64,000 bases of DNA, taken from Closterium sp. NIES-65 (Eukaryota; Streptophyta; Zygnematophyceae; Desmidiales; Closteriaceae). Positions 37,301-44,853 of this stretch are shown here, in pieces. The notes beneath the pieces were generated by a model, which searched no databases, was not told the DNA's origin, and saw only the letters and a list, made by a program, of their open reading frames with translations. Numbering within the stretch: position 1 is the first letter of the stretch; every line of letters starts with the position of its first letter. A program made the position numbers and the translations under genes. The stretch spans positions 124,001 to 188,000 of the forward strand of contig CANXME010001469.1 of the NCBI GenBank assembly GCA_948144175.1. The letters are read 5' to 3'.

Positions 37301-40300
37301 ATCCGAAGACTATGACGCGCTCCTCGGCATGGACCTATTGTATCGGGTGGGGGCCACCATCTGCACTTGGCAAGAGAAAGTACTATACCGAGTCCATTAC
37401 TGGGACCCCGAGAGCTCGGTGGGGACGCTGCCAGCGAAGTTCGTCAAACAAGAGCCGAGAGAAGCGTACGGGGCACGAGCCGCGGACTTGGGGCCGGTCC
37501 TAGACGACTGGAGTTGGGAGCGGTACGCGGAGGAGTACGAACGGCGGGTAGAGAGGAGGCACCAAGGGAGGGAGCCGGTGTCCCTGAAGGAAAGGGTGTC
37601 GCGGTTGTGGACCCTGGATGGAGCTATCTGCATCGTAGAGTTATACGGAGGCATCGGCACGGGACTGGCCGCGGCCCTACGAGCTGGCTGCAGAGTGAGG
37701 AAGTGGATCCACGTCGAGCGGGACCCCGTGGCACGATGCATGGCCCAGCATCATGCACGACTCCTGCTAGCGGAATACCCAGATCAGTTGACGGAGTCGG
37801 CACTACCGGAGGAGGCCGAAGAAGGGGTGGATGACGTGCAGAAGATCACCGAGGCTACCTTAGAGCAGTGGGGGCAAGTAGACCTTATCGTGGCCGGATG
37901 GGAATGCCAAGGATATTCCCGCACGGGAGAAGGCATGGGGATGCAAGACATGCGCGGGGCTTCCTTCAGAGACTTGAGGAGGGTTCTAGAGTTGGTACAG
38001 GCAAGGCAGGGGGAGGTGCTGTACATCCTGGAGAACGTAGACTTCGCCGATGAACGGCGGGAACCAGTGCGGAGAGCGTTCGCGGAAGTGGAAGAAGCGG
38101 TGGGAAGGGGACAGGCAGTAGACGCGGCACAGCTAGGCTCACGGGCACATCGGCCACGCAGGTACTGGCAGAATGGGATCTCCGACGCCAGTCTAAGGCA
38201 CTCCTTGGCCCAGATGCAGAGGCCCGAACCGAGACTAGTCAGTGACATCCTGGGCCCCAACCGCTTGCCAGCCCCAGTCACTGTGCCAGACCATCCGTCC
38301 CAGTACCAGTGCAACACGCCCGGAAAACCGAGGCAGGCGCTGCCGACCCTCGTCTCGTACGTAGATGCATATGGGTTCGTGATGGAAGGGGACCTGCCTG
38401 GGCCGGGGATGATATACGACGTCATTAATAAGCAATGGGAGCAGCCGACAGCCGAAGAGAGGGAGCTAGCCATGGGGCACATGCTAGGAGCTACGGCGCA
38501 CCCAAGAGTCACGGAGGCGCAGAGGCGAGCAGCCTTGGGACGGGCGATGGACCTGAACGTCATGACTTGGCTGGTAGAGACGATTCGCATGCAGCTGAAG
38601 CGGAAAGAGCTCCAGCGGGGAATTGAGATCAGTGAGATATACCAAGAAGAGGAGGAAGGGTCGCACCGGAGGAGGCAGCTGCGATCCCTCGAAGAGCAAC
38701 AAGAGATGCGTATTCTGGAAGGATGGGCGCATATGGCAATGGAAATAGACAGAGAGACAGTGGATTCGAAGGTATTGCCCCCTGATGGGGAGATCGGGGC
38801 TCAGGAGGAGAAGCCGAGTGTGGAGCGCGGACCTGAGGAGGTCTGGCCCGTAGGCTCGGGAATGGGAGCAGTAGAGGCAGCCGCGCTGCAAGAGGTGCTA
38901 AAGGGACACCGCCAGACGTTCGCCTACACGCTGGCCGAGCTGGGGCGCTGCAACTCGCACCAAATGCAAGTGAAGCTGACTACGGAGGTACCGATATACC
39001 AGCGGAAAAGGAGGATGAGCCCGAGGGACCTGGACATTTGTCGGGAGAAGTGCGCTGAGTTGCTAGCAGCAAGACTGATCCAAGCATCGGACAGTGATTA
39101 CGCGGCGGCGACGGTAGTGGCAGCTCGGAAGGACCTGACAGGGGAGGTGTCCGCGCGACGGATGTGCGGAGACTACCGAGGGTTAAACAAAGTGACGATA
39201 GCCGACCGGTATCCCATGCAGTCCGCGGAAGAGATCTTTGACCAGCTGTACGGGGCCGTGGTGTTCAGTACACTGGACCTCAGGCAGGGGTTTAACCAAA
39301 TCCCGATCAAGGAAGAAGATATGAAGAAGACGGCCTTCCACGGACCGGACGGGCTCTACGAATGGAAGTTTATGCCTTTTGGCATGAAAAACGCGCCGGC
39401 ATTGTTCCAGCGAGTGATGGATTCGGTGCTCCGGAAGGTCCCAGCCGCGGCATGCTACATTGACGACGTCATAGTGTTCAGTGCCTCGGCTGAGCAGCAC
39501 GTGAAGGACGTGCGAGACACCCTGGACGCCATCCATGCGGCTGGACTGACCTGTCACCCAAAGAAGTGCAGCTTTGGGAACACAACAGTGAAGTATCTCG
39601 GCTTCGAAGTGCAAGGGGGGCAGCTGAGCATTCAGCAAGCTAAAGTGGAAGTGCTGGACCGGGTCCCCGCCCCGAAAGACCGCAGTACCCTGAGGGCCGT
39701 GTTAGGCTTCCTGAACTATTATAGGAAGTTCGTGCCTAACTTCAGCCGCATCGCCGCCGTCCTGAATCGACTGCTGCGGGAGGACCAGGCGTGGCAATGG
39801 GGAGAAGAGGAGCAGGGAGCGCTCAAGGCCCTCCTCCGAGCCGTAAAGACGGGGACGGTCCTCACCTTGCCCAGCAAGGAGGACCCGTTCGTGCTGTATA
39901 CTGACTGGAGCAGTGCCGGCATGGGAGGCATCTTGTGCCAAGAGCGAGACGGGCAAGAGATGGTTGTGGCGTTCGCGAGCCGGAGCTGTAACCCGGCCGA
40001 AGCTAACTACAGTTCGTACGAGGGAGAGGGACTAGCCGCGGTGTGGGCTATCACACACTTCCGTGTGTACTTGCAAGGGAGACCATTCGAGCTGGTGACA
40101 GACCACCAACCGCTGACGTGGCTGATGACCAACCAGGCTCTGACAGGCCGGAACGCACGATGGGCCATGCGGCTACAGGAATACGAGTTCACGATACGGC
40201 ACCGAGCAGGGAAGACGCTACAACACGTGGACGGGCTCTCCCGTAACCCGCCTCCCGCGAGCCCCGAAGCCTGCCTGGTAGCTCTAGCTCGGGACATCGA

Positions 40301-43300
40301 CGGGGAAGGAGCTAAGAAGAGGGGGCAGAAGGGAGCGGACGACATCTGGGCAGACGAAGAGACTCTGCGCTGGGTGCAGGGTAAAACGTCGGAGTCTGAA
40401 CCAGCCAGCGAGAGAGCCCGCGCCAGAGGTGTACATTACCGGTGGTATCAGGACCAGCTGCAGAAAAACACCAGAGAGGGGTGGAAGCTGGTACCGAGGA
40501 AGCAGGAACGCGAGGGGATCATAGCAAGGGTGCACAGACAGCTGGGGCACTACGGCAGCCTGCGGACGAGCCAGCTGGTAGAGACCGGGTGGTGGTGGGC
40601 AGGGATGCGAGGAGATATCAAGGCATGGGTGGACTCTTGTGAGCTGTGCAGTCGGAACAAAGCCGCGCTGGAGAGGGGGAGAGAAGAGCTGCATTCGCTC
40701 CCCATCAGAGGAATTGGGTTCAGATGGTCACTGGACCTAGCAGGCGAGATGCCGCTGAGCAGGAGAGGAAAGCGATTCATTCTCATCATGATTGAGCATG
40801 GGAGTAAGTGGGTGGAAGTGAGAGCTTTGCCAAGCAAGAACTCGGCTCGAATCGCAGAGGCGTTCGAGGACCAAGTGCTCACGCGGTTTGGGGCATGCGG
40901 CGAGGTCCTGACGGACCAGGGCACCGAGTTCCTGGGGGAGTTCGAGAAACTCTTGAAGGCATGCGGTATCACTCACCGGCGGACCTCCAGGTATCATCCG
41001 CAGAGTGATGGGCTCACTGAGCGATTCGTGCAGACAGTAAAGAAGGGGCTGAGGGCCTACGGAGAGCAGTACAAGCGAGACTGGGATGCACGGCTCCCGT
41101 GGGTGGTAGCCGGGTACCGCTTCAGCAAACAGGCTGCACTCAAGGACTTCTCGCCTTACTATTTGCTGCTGGGACGGGAGCCGATCCTACCAATTGACGC
41201 CCCGCGGGTACTGACAGACGTGGTTACCACCAGCTCAGAGGATGCATGGGTGGGGCTGGCAGAGACGCGGGCACGATATTTGCGGGAGATGCTGCCGGCA
41301 GCACTGGAAAACTTGCAGGTGGCACAGCTCAGAGATGCCCAGCGCTACAGGCAACGAAGGCAGGGGCAGGCCGGACATGCAGGCAGCAACATCAAGGTCG
41401 GAGAAGAAGTGTATGTCAAGCAGGCAAGGAAGGACCTGCTGGACATTGGGCTCAGCACGGAGAGGTGGCGCGTGAAGGAGATCAAGGAGTCTGGCGTGGT
41501 GGTGCTAGTGGGGGAGAAGGGACAAGAAAAAAATGATCACCGGACCAATGTGGCTAAGGCCCGGCCCCAGCGGAGAACTCAGGAGTCAGGGCAGCCAGAG
41601 CAGAGGCACGAGCAGTCTTTCCAGCAGAGAGTCCATCGGCGAGACTGGCCCGTGGCAGAGCCTACGCCGAGGAGGGGGCAAGTGAGAAAGCCTGAGATAG
41701 CAACCACAGGCCTGAGCAGAGAGCTGAAGAACTTGCAAGGGTGAGACACGAACATGTGCACAGACAGAGGATCAGAGGAAGTATGAGTAACCTAGATGTG
41801 GAGTTTTCGACAGCTGTCATGCATTAAATTGGATCAGGACGTTGGACTAGCAATATGAATGCATAACAGAGCAGAGTAGGAAGGAAGGAAGTAACGAGAA
41901 TAAAAAGGAAAGAACCGAGGCCACTGTGTACCAAGCGGGAAACTCAGCGGCCTCGCGAATAACTACCGTTGCCTCGCAACGGTAACCCCACGGCTCATAC
42001 TTAAGCAAGCACCAAAAGATGTATCAGTTGCTTGCTTGTATGTTTCCTCTATAAGCAAAAGAATTTATCCCTACCCCGCTCAAGAAGCGACAAGTGGAGG
42101 AGCCAATCCCAGCAAGTCATCAAAGGGGTTTCTAATCCCTGTCTCGTCAGTCAGCCGAGCTGTGTGCATCTAGGTTGACGAGGCGGGCTGAGAGCTTTCA
42201 AGTGAGAAAGCCTGAGATAGCAACCACAGGCCTGAGCAGAGAGCTGAAGAACTTGCAAGGGTGAGACACGAACATGTGCACAGACAGAGGATCAGAGGAA
42301 GTATGAGTACCCTAGATGTGGAGTTTCCGACAGGGTACTGGTGCTGTCCCTGCTGTTTCTGGCGTCGCCACGCGGCCCCGACCGTACTTCGTTCCACTCC
42401 TGCATCAGGTTCTTGGTCTTACACCTTCTCCTGGTCCTCCTCCTCCTCCCTTAGAGGGTTCACAGCCTGTCTAGTCACAGTCACAGCTACAGCCTGCCTC
42501 CCCTTTGCCTGCTCCTTCTCCCTACACTGGTCCGACTGGAGGTCTTACTGAGCGTCGTGAGCCTGCGTCTCGTCCTGCGTCGCCTGTTCGTACTGCACGC
42601 ACTAGTGGTCGCGGTTCGCGTCAGCGTCCTCCTCCTGTCCCTGGCACGCACCGGATGTCTCTGCGTCCGTCTACTGCTCCTCTGCGTGCCCCTTTACCTT
42701 CTCCTCCTGCTTCCTCTCTTCCTGCTCTTGCCGACCCAGAGTCCGACTCTCTTCGTGCTGCCAGTCCTACTGTCACGCGTCTACTTGCTACTGCCATCAC
42801 TGACCCTTCTTTCGAGTCTACTGCTGCGTCTGCCCTTGTTACTGAGCTCGTTGACTTTGCTGCTCGCTGTCGTCTAGACTACGCTGCTAGTCTTGTCGCT
42901 GAGTCTGAGTCTGCCTGTCCTCCGTCCGTCGGGGGTGAGTGTGCTCTTGGCACGGACGTCCTTGAGGACAGGCAGGAGGAGTTCCAGTGTCTGGCCGCCG
43001 CTTCACCTCATCTCGTGTCCGTACTGCTCACCCCTGAGGGAGACCCGGATGCACTTGACATCCCGACTCCGCGCTCTTACGCGGAGGCGATAGAGGGTCC
43101 CTACTCCTCTCGGTGGCAGGCAACTATGGATGCAGAGATGGCTTCCTGGAAGTCCACAGGCACCTACGTTGACGCTGTCCCCCCTTTTGGGGCGAACATC
43201 GTCAGTGGCATGTGGATCTTCAGGGTGAAGCGGCCGCCGGGTTCTCCGCCTGTCTTCAAGGCGCGTTACGTGGCTCGTGGCTTCAGTCAGCGGCAGGGAG

Positions 43301-44640
43301 TTGACTACTTTCAGACCTTCTCCCCCACCCCGAAGATGACCACTCTTCGGGTACTGCTGCACGTTGCTGCTCACCGTGACTACGAGCTGCACTCTCTCGA
43401 CTTCAGCACTGCTTTCTTGCAGGGCAGCCTGCACGAGGAGATCTGGCTGCGCCGCCCACCTGGCTTCACTGGGTCTTTCCCTCCTGGTACCCAGTGGAGT
43501 CTCCGGCGTCCAGTCTACGGTCTCCGCCAGGCGCCGCGTCAATGGCACGACACACTGAGGACTACGCTGGCGGCACTTGGGTTTGCTCCTTCCACTGCAG
43601 ACCCGTAGCTGTTTCTGCGCACCGACACCTCTTTGCCGCCGTTCTACATCCTCGTGTACGTCGACGACTTGGTCTTTGCCACAGGTGACACTGCTGGACT
43701 CGCCTACGTGAAGTCCGAGCTGCAGAAGAGACACACGTGCACTGACCTGGGTGAACTGCGCAGCTACCTTGGCTTGCAGATCACCCGAGACAGAGCACGC
43801 CGCACCATTACCCTGACTCAGTCACACATGGTGCAGCAGGTCCTTCAGCGCTTCGGCTTCACGTACTCCTCGCCTCAGGCCACTCCTCTGCCTACTCGCC
43901 ACTCGCTCTCAGCTCTGCCTTCGGATGAGTCCGTAGAGTCGAGTGGCCCGTATCCAGAGCTTGTTGGCTGCCTCATGTACCTGATGACCTGCACTCGACC
44001 TGACCTTGCATACCCTCTTAGCATTCTCGCACGCTATGTTGCTCCTGGGAGACACCGACCAGAGCACATGGCTGCAGCGAAGAGGGTGTTGCGCTACTTG
44101 TGCAGTACGTCGGGCATGGGGCTAGTGCTTGGAGGGCGGAGTCCAGTGGTCCTCATTGGGCATGCGGACGCTTCTTGGGTTGACGACCAGGCTACGCAGC
44201 GGTCGTCACAGGGTTACACCTTCAGTCTTGGTTCCGGCTCTGTTTCGTGGCGGGCTACCCGCTCGTCTTCTGTTCTCGGCTCCAGTTGTGAGGCTGAGAT
44301 CTACGCCGGGGCTATGGCTGCCCAGGAGCTTCGCTGGCTCACCTACCTGCTGACCGACCTTGGAGAGCCGCCTCGTTCTCCTCCAGTCCTGTACGTAGAC
44401 AACAAGGCCATGCTGGCCTTGTGTCGGGAGCAGCGACTGGAGCACAGGACAAAGCACATTGCTCTCCGCTACTTTCTTGCTCGTGAGCTACAGCAGCGTG
44501 GACTGTTGCGGCTTGCGTACGTGGCCTCTGAGGCCAACACTGCTGATGTCTTCACCAAGGCACCTGCGCCTTGTGATCATCAGCGCTTCTGCACGCAGCT
44601 TGGTCTTGTGCCTGTCTTGCCTCACTTGCTCACTTCTTGA
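19381..44640 (+). CDS. Element C Gag-Pol coding region (interrupted by E)
   Basis: Gag starts at 19381 (MATPSVLAFDAEGRAID). It is followed by a Gly-rich hinge at about 20190-20380, the REWYTQ region, and a protease with LDSGASRSFF near 20930. Integrase follows, with HMDVWGP near 21600 and the core near 21800, then a 15-bp-repeat linker (GAEPG repeats) at about 22450-22680. Element E occupies 23051-42332. Beyond it lie the rest of the linker, reverse transcriptase (YVDDLVFAT near 43660) and RNase H ending near 44630. Copia order. Fossil copy, broken. Confidence 0.88.
23051..23436 (+). repeat. Element E 5' LTR (repeat A1)
   Basis: TGTCATGCAT...GCTTTCA, 386 bp, matched by 41815-42200. It contains CTTGCTTGTATGTT at 23267-23280, the exact reverse complement of the sequence that starts at the last base of this LTR, and TATAAG at 23286-23291. 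Confidence 0.88.
23436..23449 (+). promoter_or_regulatory. Element E putative self-priming site
   Basis: AACATACAAGCAAG, at the LTR/leader junction, is perfectly complementary over 14 nt to 23267-23280 inside the LTR. No tRNA-like PBS (TGG...) is present here. This is the arrangement of Tf1/sushi-type elements, in which the 5' end of the transcript primes reverse transcription. Downstream, GCCTACCG...CGGTAGGC at about 23453-23472 forms another hairpin. Confidence 0.65.
23482..24049 (+). CDS. Element E gag, N-terminal part
   Basis: The open frame starts with ATG at 23482, about 45 bp after the LTR. It encodes a basic, Arg/Pro/Ser-rich segment with no motif I recognise. Position and continuity identify it as the start of E gag. 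Element F begins at 24050, and the remainder of E coding sequence lies beyond F. Confidence 0.7.
24050..24169 (-). repeat. Element F 3' LTR
   Basis: The 120-bp LTR is among the shortest I know of for an element of this size. On the minus strand it starts TGTCAAACATTATATATG and ends TTCTCACA. Confidence 0.92.
24376..29478 (-). CDS. Element F Pol-type open frame, about 1700 codons
   Basis: On the minus strand, in order: the REWYAQ / Cys-His region; protease with LDSGASRSFF near residue 190; the GAG-preintegrase motif WHHRLGHPS; the integrase core (HMDVWGP, HSDRGGEFSS, PQQNGIAERR); and a linker of GAEPGG repeats. Then come reverse transcriptase (MWIFRVKRP-type start, SLDFSTAFLQGS, YVDDLVFAT) and RNase H (HADASWADD, TKHIALRYFLA). 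This is the longest open frame of this lineage in the window. The first methionine used for the span is arbitrary, since upstream gag is not recognisable. Fossil copy. Confidence 0.88.
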   Translation of the reverse strand: MQLPRPSRVSLTPRQLREWYAQSGGSLSAVRCSYVIRTGTRTGQPCGTRSHTPSRCFARLSDAWRTVFGDEAELPDWVELLRQRVDIYALDYDAILTAMYALPTSADRAGHLCVPPDPGIGPAALATGEAAALGASESPAPGTGAAAALGASESASSGAGEAALSGTALASASLTFTLDSGASRSFFRDRTTLTPLGRPVAVSLADPSGGPVLAHFSTVLPCPAAPSGTLSGLYLPSFSTNLVSGADLQDAGVHQFTPASQRVTHCTDARTGRHLATFSRRPGSSLYTLTTESPPVPASGQVAASGQVFAAASRSGPESAPCSCRLLSHETLLWHHRLGHPSLPRLRGMASRVLVSGLPQSLPPLPSGPGPSCVPCVEGRLRAAPHSSQFPPTEAPLQTLHMDVWGPAPVRGQGHERYFLLVDNDYSRYTSVFPLRSKGAVTEVLIDWIREARLQLRRSFGSDFPVLRLHSDRGGEFSSRLLRDYCRAQGIRQTFTLPDSPQQNGIAERRIGMVMDVARTSMMHAAAPHFLWPFAVRYAAHQLNLHPRVSRPAMSPVLLWRGKVGDASAFRVWGSRAFVCDLSADKLSPRAAPCVFLGFPPDAPGWQFYHPSSRRVLSSQDVTFDESVPFYRLFPYRTPSLPPPPDFLVPVPPPVDPLPPQVPAPSGVSQVDTVEPVEVAAESGAAAGGAEPGGAEPGGARPGGAESGGAEPGGAEPEGATSGAAEPGGAGPGGAEPAPAGPGGSPVLPSRREPLSPQELREWFARRWRRAAGAGASSPAAGAAGPGATGPAGPTGAGATEPGGVESGAAEPGGAESGVAEPGGATSGAAVPGGAESGAAEPGVSPAAASRREPLSPQELREWFARRWRSAAGAGASSTVEGVGAAGPGAAGPAGPTGAGAAEGVGAETTAVCPGGGSTAGAAGGPAAGGVGGAGAVAEGAGAVPAESRAAARPRPYFVPLLQQVLGLSPSVECPQPVQSQSLLEPSSPLPAPSPYTGPTGGLAERREPASRPASPVRAARASGRGSRQRPPPVPGTHRMSLRPSTAPLRAPLPSPPESSLPALADPESDSLRAASPTITRLLATVVTDPSFESTAASALVAELVDFAARCRLDYAAGLVAESASVCPPSVGGECALGTDVLEDRQEELQCLAAASPHLASVLLAPEGDPDALDIPTPRSYAEAVEGPYSSQWQAAMDAEMASWKSTGTYVDAVPPPGANIVSGIWIFRVKRPPGSPPVFKARYVARGFSQRQGVDYFQTFSPTPKMTTLRVLLHIAAQRDYELHSLDFSTAFLQGSLHEEIWLRRPPGFTGTFPPGTQWSLRRPVYGLRQAPREWHDTLRTTLAALGFAPSTADPSLFLRTDTSLLPFYILVYVDDLVFATADTAGLAYVKSELLKRHTCTDLGELRSYLGLQITRDRARRTITLTQSHMVQQVLQRFRFTYSSPQATPLPTRHSLSALPSDESVESSGPYAELVGCLMYLMTCTRPNLAYPLSILARYVAPGRHRPEHMAAAKRVLRYLCSTSGMGLVLGGRSPVVLTGHADASWADDQATQRSSQGYTFSLGSGSVSWRSTRSSSVLGSSCEAEIYAGAMAAQELRWLTYLLTDLGEPPRSPPVLYVDNKAMLALCREQRLEHRTKHIALRYFLARELQQRGQLRLAYVASEANTADVFTKALAPCDHQRFCTQLGLVPVLPHLLSS
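29479..31191 (-). repeat. Element F leader with GC-rich satellites
   Basis: From about 29755 to 30250 there are CGGCTCGG-type repeats, including a duplicated block of roughly 100 bp near 29940 and 30095. From about 30417 a unit of 157 bp repeats (phase points 30417, 30574, 30731 and 30888), itself built of GGCGGGGCCGCG modules. The paired hairpins next to the primer binding site lie near 31095-31140. Long frames through this region encode only Ala/Pro/Arg repeats. Confidence 0.75.
31192..31238 (-). repeat. Element F 5' LTR, part next to its leader
   Basis: 47 bp of the F upstream LTR, ending with the target duplication GGAAA (31234-31238) made by G. The other 73 bp lie at 35929-36001. Confidence 0.9.
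31239..31369 (+). repeat. Element G 5' LTR
   Basis: 131 bp, TGTCAGATTATTATAGC...AGTTTCACA, identical to 35793-35923. Confidence 0.94.
31370..32547 (+). repeat. Element G leader with GC-rich repeats
   Basis: After the primer binding site and a long T run come repeats built on CCGCCTCACCTGACGGCCCG (about 31690-32110). A run of AGCAGCAGCCGAGCCGCCC-type units follows (about 32225-32430), then GAGCCGCCC 9-mers to 32480. No conserved protein. Confidence 0.75.
32548..35593 (+). CDS. Element G gag / RT / RNase H coding region
   Basis: Gag starts at 32548 (MATPNVLTFDAEGRAID). The following frame contains the GGAEPG-repeat linker, the Pro-rich spacer (PVPGTHRMSLRPSTAPL), reverse transcriptase (SLDFSTAFLQGS, YVDDLVFAT near 34610) and RNase H (HADASWADD, TKHIALRYFLA), closing near 35593. 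Protease and integrase are not recognised. Fossil copy, non-autonomous in appearance. Confidence 0.88.
35793..35923 (+). repeat. Element G 3' LTR
   Basis: 131 bp, preceded by GCCTATGGGGGTG, the G-rich tract found before the 3' LTR of the sister copies. Confidence 0.94.
35929..36001 (-). repeat. Element F 5' LTR, remaining part
   Basis: 73 bp completing the 120-bp upstream LTR of F beyond G; followed by the F target duplication GTTAG at 36002-36006. Confidence 0.9.
36012..41744 (+). CDS. Element E Gag-Pol polyprotein with C5-cytosine methyltransferase domain
   Basis: An open frame of 1910 codons. Residues 1-165 are retrotransposon gag. CCHC knuckles lie at 188 and 207. The aspartic protease DTG is at 359-361. 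Residues about 537-860 are a C5 DNA methyltransferase: motif I ELYGGIGTG at 543; motif IV GWECQGYS with catalytic Cys632; motif VI ENV at 674; motif VIII GSRAHRPRRYW at 709; and motif IX/X ending LGRAMDLNV near 843. Reverse transcriptase has YIDD at 1149-1152, then RNase H. The integrase zinc motif is followed by Asp1575, Asp1635 and Glu1670. The first methionine is not the natural start, because element F separates this frame from the gag N terminus at 23482. No premature stop is seen in this frame. Confidence 0.92.
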   Translation: MQYCWERDGLDPAEFFRRMVVTLAGEAETFYRMTRQDVLDELACGEIENPTARFVELLKKEFLGQTKARVEEFREFRRGKDESLLAYYCRLRELAEDLESRDERLLVRKFVRGLDEELRSVVRNTVYGVGADITLKEVYGLAKRTEHAQRMLDLEDSDARPKPKSAWAAAAITETPTGGASRSNARRCHECGEPGHLKRECPRLPACENCGKRGHKEDACYSRRRLEDTASKEELQAEIKRLQLRLGQKPQPELKARAMLAYEEVEGEEEGEGEYLRTGGFMAFPRDRDDLELRMRGSQSSESRTSRVREPRGNRQEGSSTSELRRHPNERQVCQASVLVAEKGSLTVGGLPVGQAIVDTGAHYVLIGKGLAKQLKLDLPGRLVQRGILLMTAEGGEPKWMPRTVRPIEIVLLPGTDKECCIRVTCGVSESEDYDALLGMDLLYRVGATICTWQEKVLYRVHYWDPESSVGTLPAKFVKQEPREAYGARAADLGPVLDDWSWERYAEEYERRVERRHQGREPVSLKERVSRLWTLDGAICIVELYGGIGTGLAAALRAGCRVRKWIHVERDPVARCMAQHHARLLLAEYPDQLTESALPEEAEEGVDDVQKITEATLEQWGQVDLIVAGWECQGYSRTGEGMGMQDMRGASFRDLRRVLELVQARQGEVLYILENVDFADERREPVRRAFAEVEEAVGRGQAVDAAQLGSRAHRPRRYWQNGISDASLRHSLAQMQRPEPRLVSDILGPNRLPAPVTVPDHPSQYQCNTPGKPRQALPTLVSYVDAYGFVMEGDLPGPGMIYDVINKQWEQPTAEERELAMGHMLGATAHPRVTEAQRRAALGRAMDLNVMTWLVETIRMQLKRKELQRGIEISEIYQEEEEGSHRRRQLRSLEEQQEMRILEGWAHMAMEIDRETVDSKVLPPDGEIGAQEEKPSVERGPEEVWPVGSGMGAVEAAALQEVLKGHRQTFAYTLAELGRCNSHQMQVKLTTEVPIYQRKRRMSPRDLDICREKCAELLAARLIQASDSDYAAATVVAARKDLTGEVSARRMCGDYRGLNKVTIADRYPMQSAEEIFDQLYGAVVFSTLDLRQGFNQIPIKEEDMKKTAFHGPDGLYEWKFMPFGMKNAPALFQRVMDSVLRKVPAAACYIDDVIVFSASAEQHVKDVRDTLDAIHAAGLTCHPKKCSFGNTTVKYLGFEVQGGQLSIQQAKVEVLDRVPAPKDRSTLRAVLGFLNYYRKFVPNFSRIAAVLNRLLREDQAWQWGEEEQGALKALLRAVKTGTVLTLPSKEDPFVLYTDWSSAGMGGILCQERDGQEMVVAFASRSCNPAEANYSSYEGEGLAAVWAITHFRVYLQGRPFELVTDHQPLTWLMTNQALTGRNARWAMRLQEYEFTIRHRAGKTLQHVDGLSRNPPPASPEACLVALARDIDGEGAKKRGQKGADDIWADEETLRWVQGKTSESEPASERARARGVHYRWYQDQLQKNTREGWKLVPRKQEREGIIARVHRQLGHYGSLRTSQLVETGWWWAGMRGDIKAWVDSCELCSRNKAALERGREELHSLPIRGIGFRWSLDLAGEMPLSRRGKRFILIMIEHGSKWVEVRALPSKNSARIAEAFEDQVLTRFGACGEVLTDQGTEFLGEFEKLLKACGITHRRTSRYHPQSDGLTERFVQTVKKGLRAYGEQYKRDWDARLPWVVAGYRFSKQAALKDFSPYYLLLGREPILPIDAPRVLTDVVTTSSEDAWVGLAETRARYLREMLPAALENLQVAQLRDAQRYRQRRQGQAGHAGSNIKVGEEVYVKQARKDLLDIGLSTERWRVKEIKESGVVVLVGEKGQEKNDHRTNVAKARPQRRTQESGQPEQRHEQSFQQRVHRRDWPVAEPTPRRGQVRKPEIATTGLSRELKNLQG
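41681..41813 (+). repeat. Element E repeat B1 (end of pol and 3' UTR)
   Basis: 133 bp starting AGTGAGAAAGCCTGAGATAG. It encodes the last residues of the polyprotein and the short 3' untranslated region. A second copy (B2) with two differences follows the right LTR at 42201. Confidence 0.85.
41815..42200 (+). repeat. Element E 3' LTR (repeat A2)
   Basis: 386 bp, matching 23051-23436 with five differences by hand count. The CTTGCTTGTATGTT stretch is conserved at 42031-42044. Confidence 0.88.
42201..42332 (+). repeat. Element E repeat B2, beyond the 3' LTR
   Basis: A second copy of the B1 segment placed to the right of A2. It ends CCGACA and is followed by GGGT and the interrupted sequence of element C. 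The order A1-internal-B1-A2-B2 matches the split direct repeats of PAT/Ngaro elements, although E encodes a DDE integrase and not a tyrosine recombinase. Confidence 0.8.
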
Positions 44641-44853
44641 CCTTGCTTGTACTTTCACATATATATACTCTTGCTCTTGCTTGCTTGGACTCTTGTATAT
44701 CTATATATGTGCTCTTGCATGTGAACTGGCCTTCTGGCCTTTGAACTTGTGCTCGGAATGTGTGGTGACTTTGTGATCCACCCTGAGCTTTGCTTTGCTT
44801 TGCTTGACTGGTCTTGTGACCCCTTGTTCTCCCCCACTTTGCCTATGGGGGTG

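Larger units (their letters stand above)
23051..42332 (+). mobile_element. Element E: Ty3/gypsy element with a DNA methyltransferase domain
   Basis: A 386-bp direct repeat (A1 23051-23436, A2 41815-42200; five differences by hand count, about 1.3%) acts as LTR. A2 is followed by a second copy of the 3' internal end (B2 42201-42332), after which GGGT repeats the GGGT left of A1. Termini are TGTC...GACA. Internal parts are gag with two CCHC knuckles, protease DTG, a C5 methyltransferase, reverse transcriptase, RNase H and integrase, which is Ty3/gypsy order. Element F is inserted in gag. Own length is about 7.3 kb. Apart from that insertion the coding region looks whole. Age is close to that of C. 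Confidence 0.9.

Noticed and set aside
36012-41744. Treating the methyltransferase region as a separate host gene invaded by a retrotransposon
   Set aside because: It lies in one uninterrupted frame with protease upstream and RT downstream, with no splice sites needed and no other host-like sequence around it.
23051-42332. Classifying element E as DIRS/PAT (tyrosine recombinase) because of its split-repeat-like end
   Set aside because: The polyprotein has an HHCC zinc motif and a DDE integrase, and I found no tyrosine recombinase signature. Ty3/gypsy is the better family.
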